Assembly: GCF_900102165.1 (NCBI RefSeq)
Contig: NZ_FNBD01000001.1
Span: 334,421 to 398,420, forward strand
Direction of reading: 5' to 3'
From: Cellulophaga baltica
GTDB lineage: Bacteria > Bacteroidota > Bacteroidia > Flavobacteriales > Flavobacteriaceae
DNA: 64,000 nt
In this document: piece after piece, positions 63,997-64,000 of the stretch
How the letters are laid out: each line of letters starts with the position of its first letter
Position numbering within the stretch: position 1 is the first letter of the stretch
The notes under the pieces: generated by a model
The model's database searches: none
What the model was told of the DNA's origin: nothing
The model's input: only the letters and a program-made list of their open reading frames with translations
Made by a program: the position numbers and the translations under genes

Positions 63997-64000
63997 ACTA

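Overview
The window reads as a chromosomal segment of a marine-type Flavobacteriaceae bacterium (Bacteroidetes). This rests on the AT-rich sequence, absence of Shine-Dalgarno sites, promoter elements of the Bacteroidetes form TAnnTTTG, SusC-style TonB receptors, fused CcoNO, and family-specific small proteins. The genus cannot be fixed from sequence alone. Layout: 1-4.3 kb holds a minus-strand housekeeping block (ruvC, hemW, cyclase, DUF4260, DUF4230, start of a Dabb protein). 4.3-7.5 kb holds a BlaI/BlaR1-like pair with three perfect operators, a DUF456 gene and a nitroreductase. 7.5-15.5 kb is histidine catabolism (LysR regulator, hutH-hutI-hutU-hutG) plus a homogentisate dioxygenase. 15.5-20.5 kb has small membrane proteins, a type II NADH dehydrogenase, a candidate small RNA and a lipoprotein with an alpha/alpha-barrel look. 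20.4-33.9 kb is a micro-oxic respiration regulon: Crp/Fnr regulator, ccoI, ccoS-ccoNO-ccoQ-ccoP-ccoG-fixH-safE-like, group III truncated haemoglobin, two universal stress proteins and hemN. Four Fnr-like sites here (five promoters) all sit at exactly the same distance from a -7 element. 34-41.6 kb carries an Lrp regulator and a TonB receptor, lipoprotein, Tat-exported aminotransferase, AEC transporter and siroheme enzyme. 41.6-51.2 kb is a signalling operon (multi-PAS kinase, two receivers, and a REC-PAS-HisKA protein without ATPase), an outer-membrane barrel, DoxX and a TPR histidine kinase. From about 51.4 kb the window enters a mobile island. Its left boundary is a 23-bp copy of a tRNA 3' end (probably tRNA-Asp) with the native tRNA terminator still attached. 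Inside the island are a lipoprotein TPR kinase and NarL-type regulator pair, and small secreted or soluble genes driven by two near-identical promoters with a shared dyad operator. An IS21-family element with 7-bp target duplications has split a small secreted-protein gene. A six-gene operon follows (DUF1508, excalibur-like, TerB-like, four-TM coiled-coil, VWA-like lipoprotein, DUF4236), then cas1-cas2 of type II kind. The final 40 bases contain what looks like the first CRISPR repeat. No cas9 or other effector is visible. How they work together: the most coherent unit in the core genome is the Fnr-controlled cbb3 oxidase regulon. The most novel-looking unit is the island cassette. There a dedicated kinase-regulator pair appears to drive two promoters, one of which reads into the TerB/VWA-lipoprotein operon that lies directly against a CRISPR adaptation module. 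A stress- or phage-related role for that cassette is inference from family membership and neighbourhood, not something the sequence proves.
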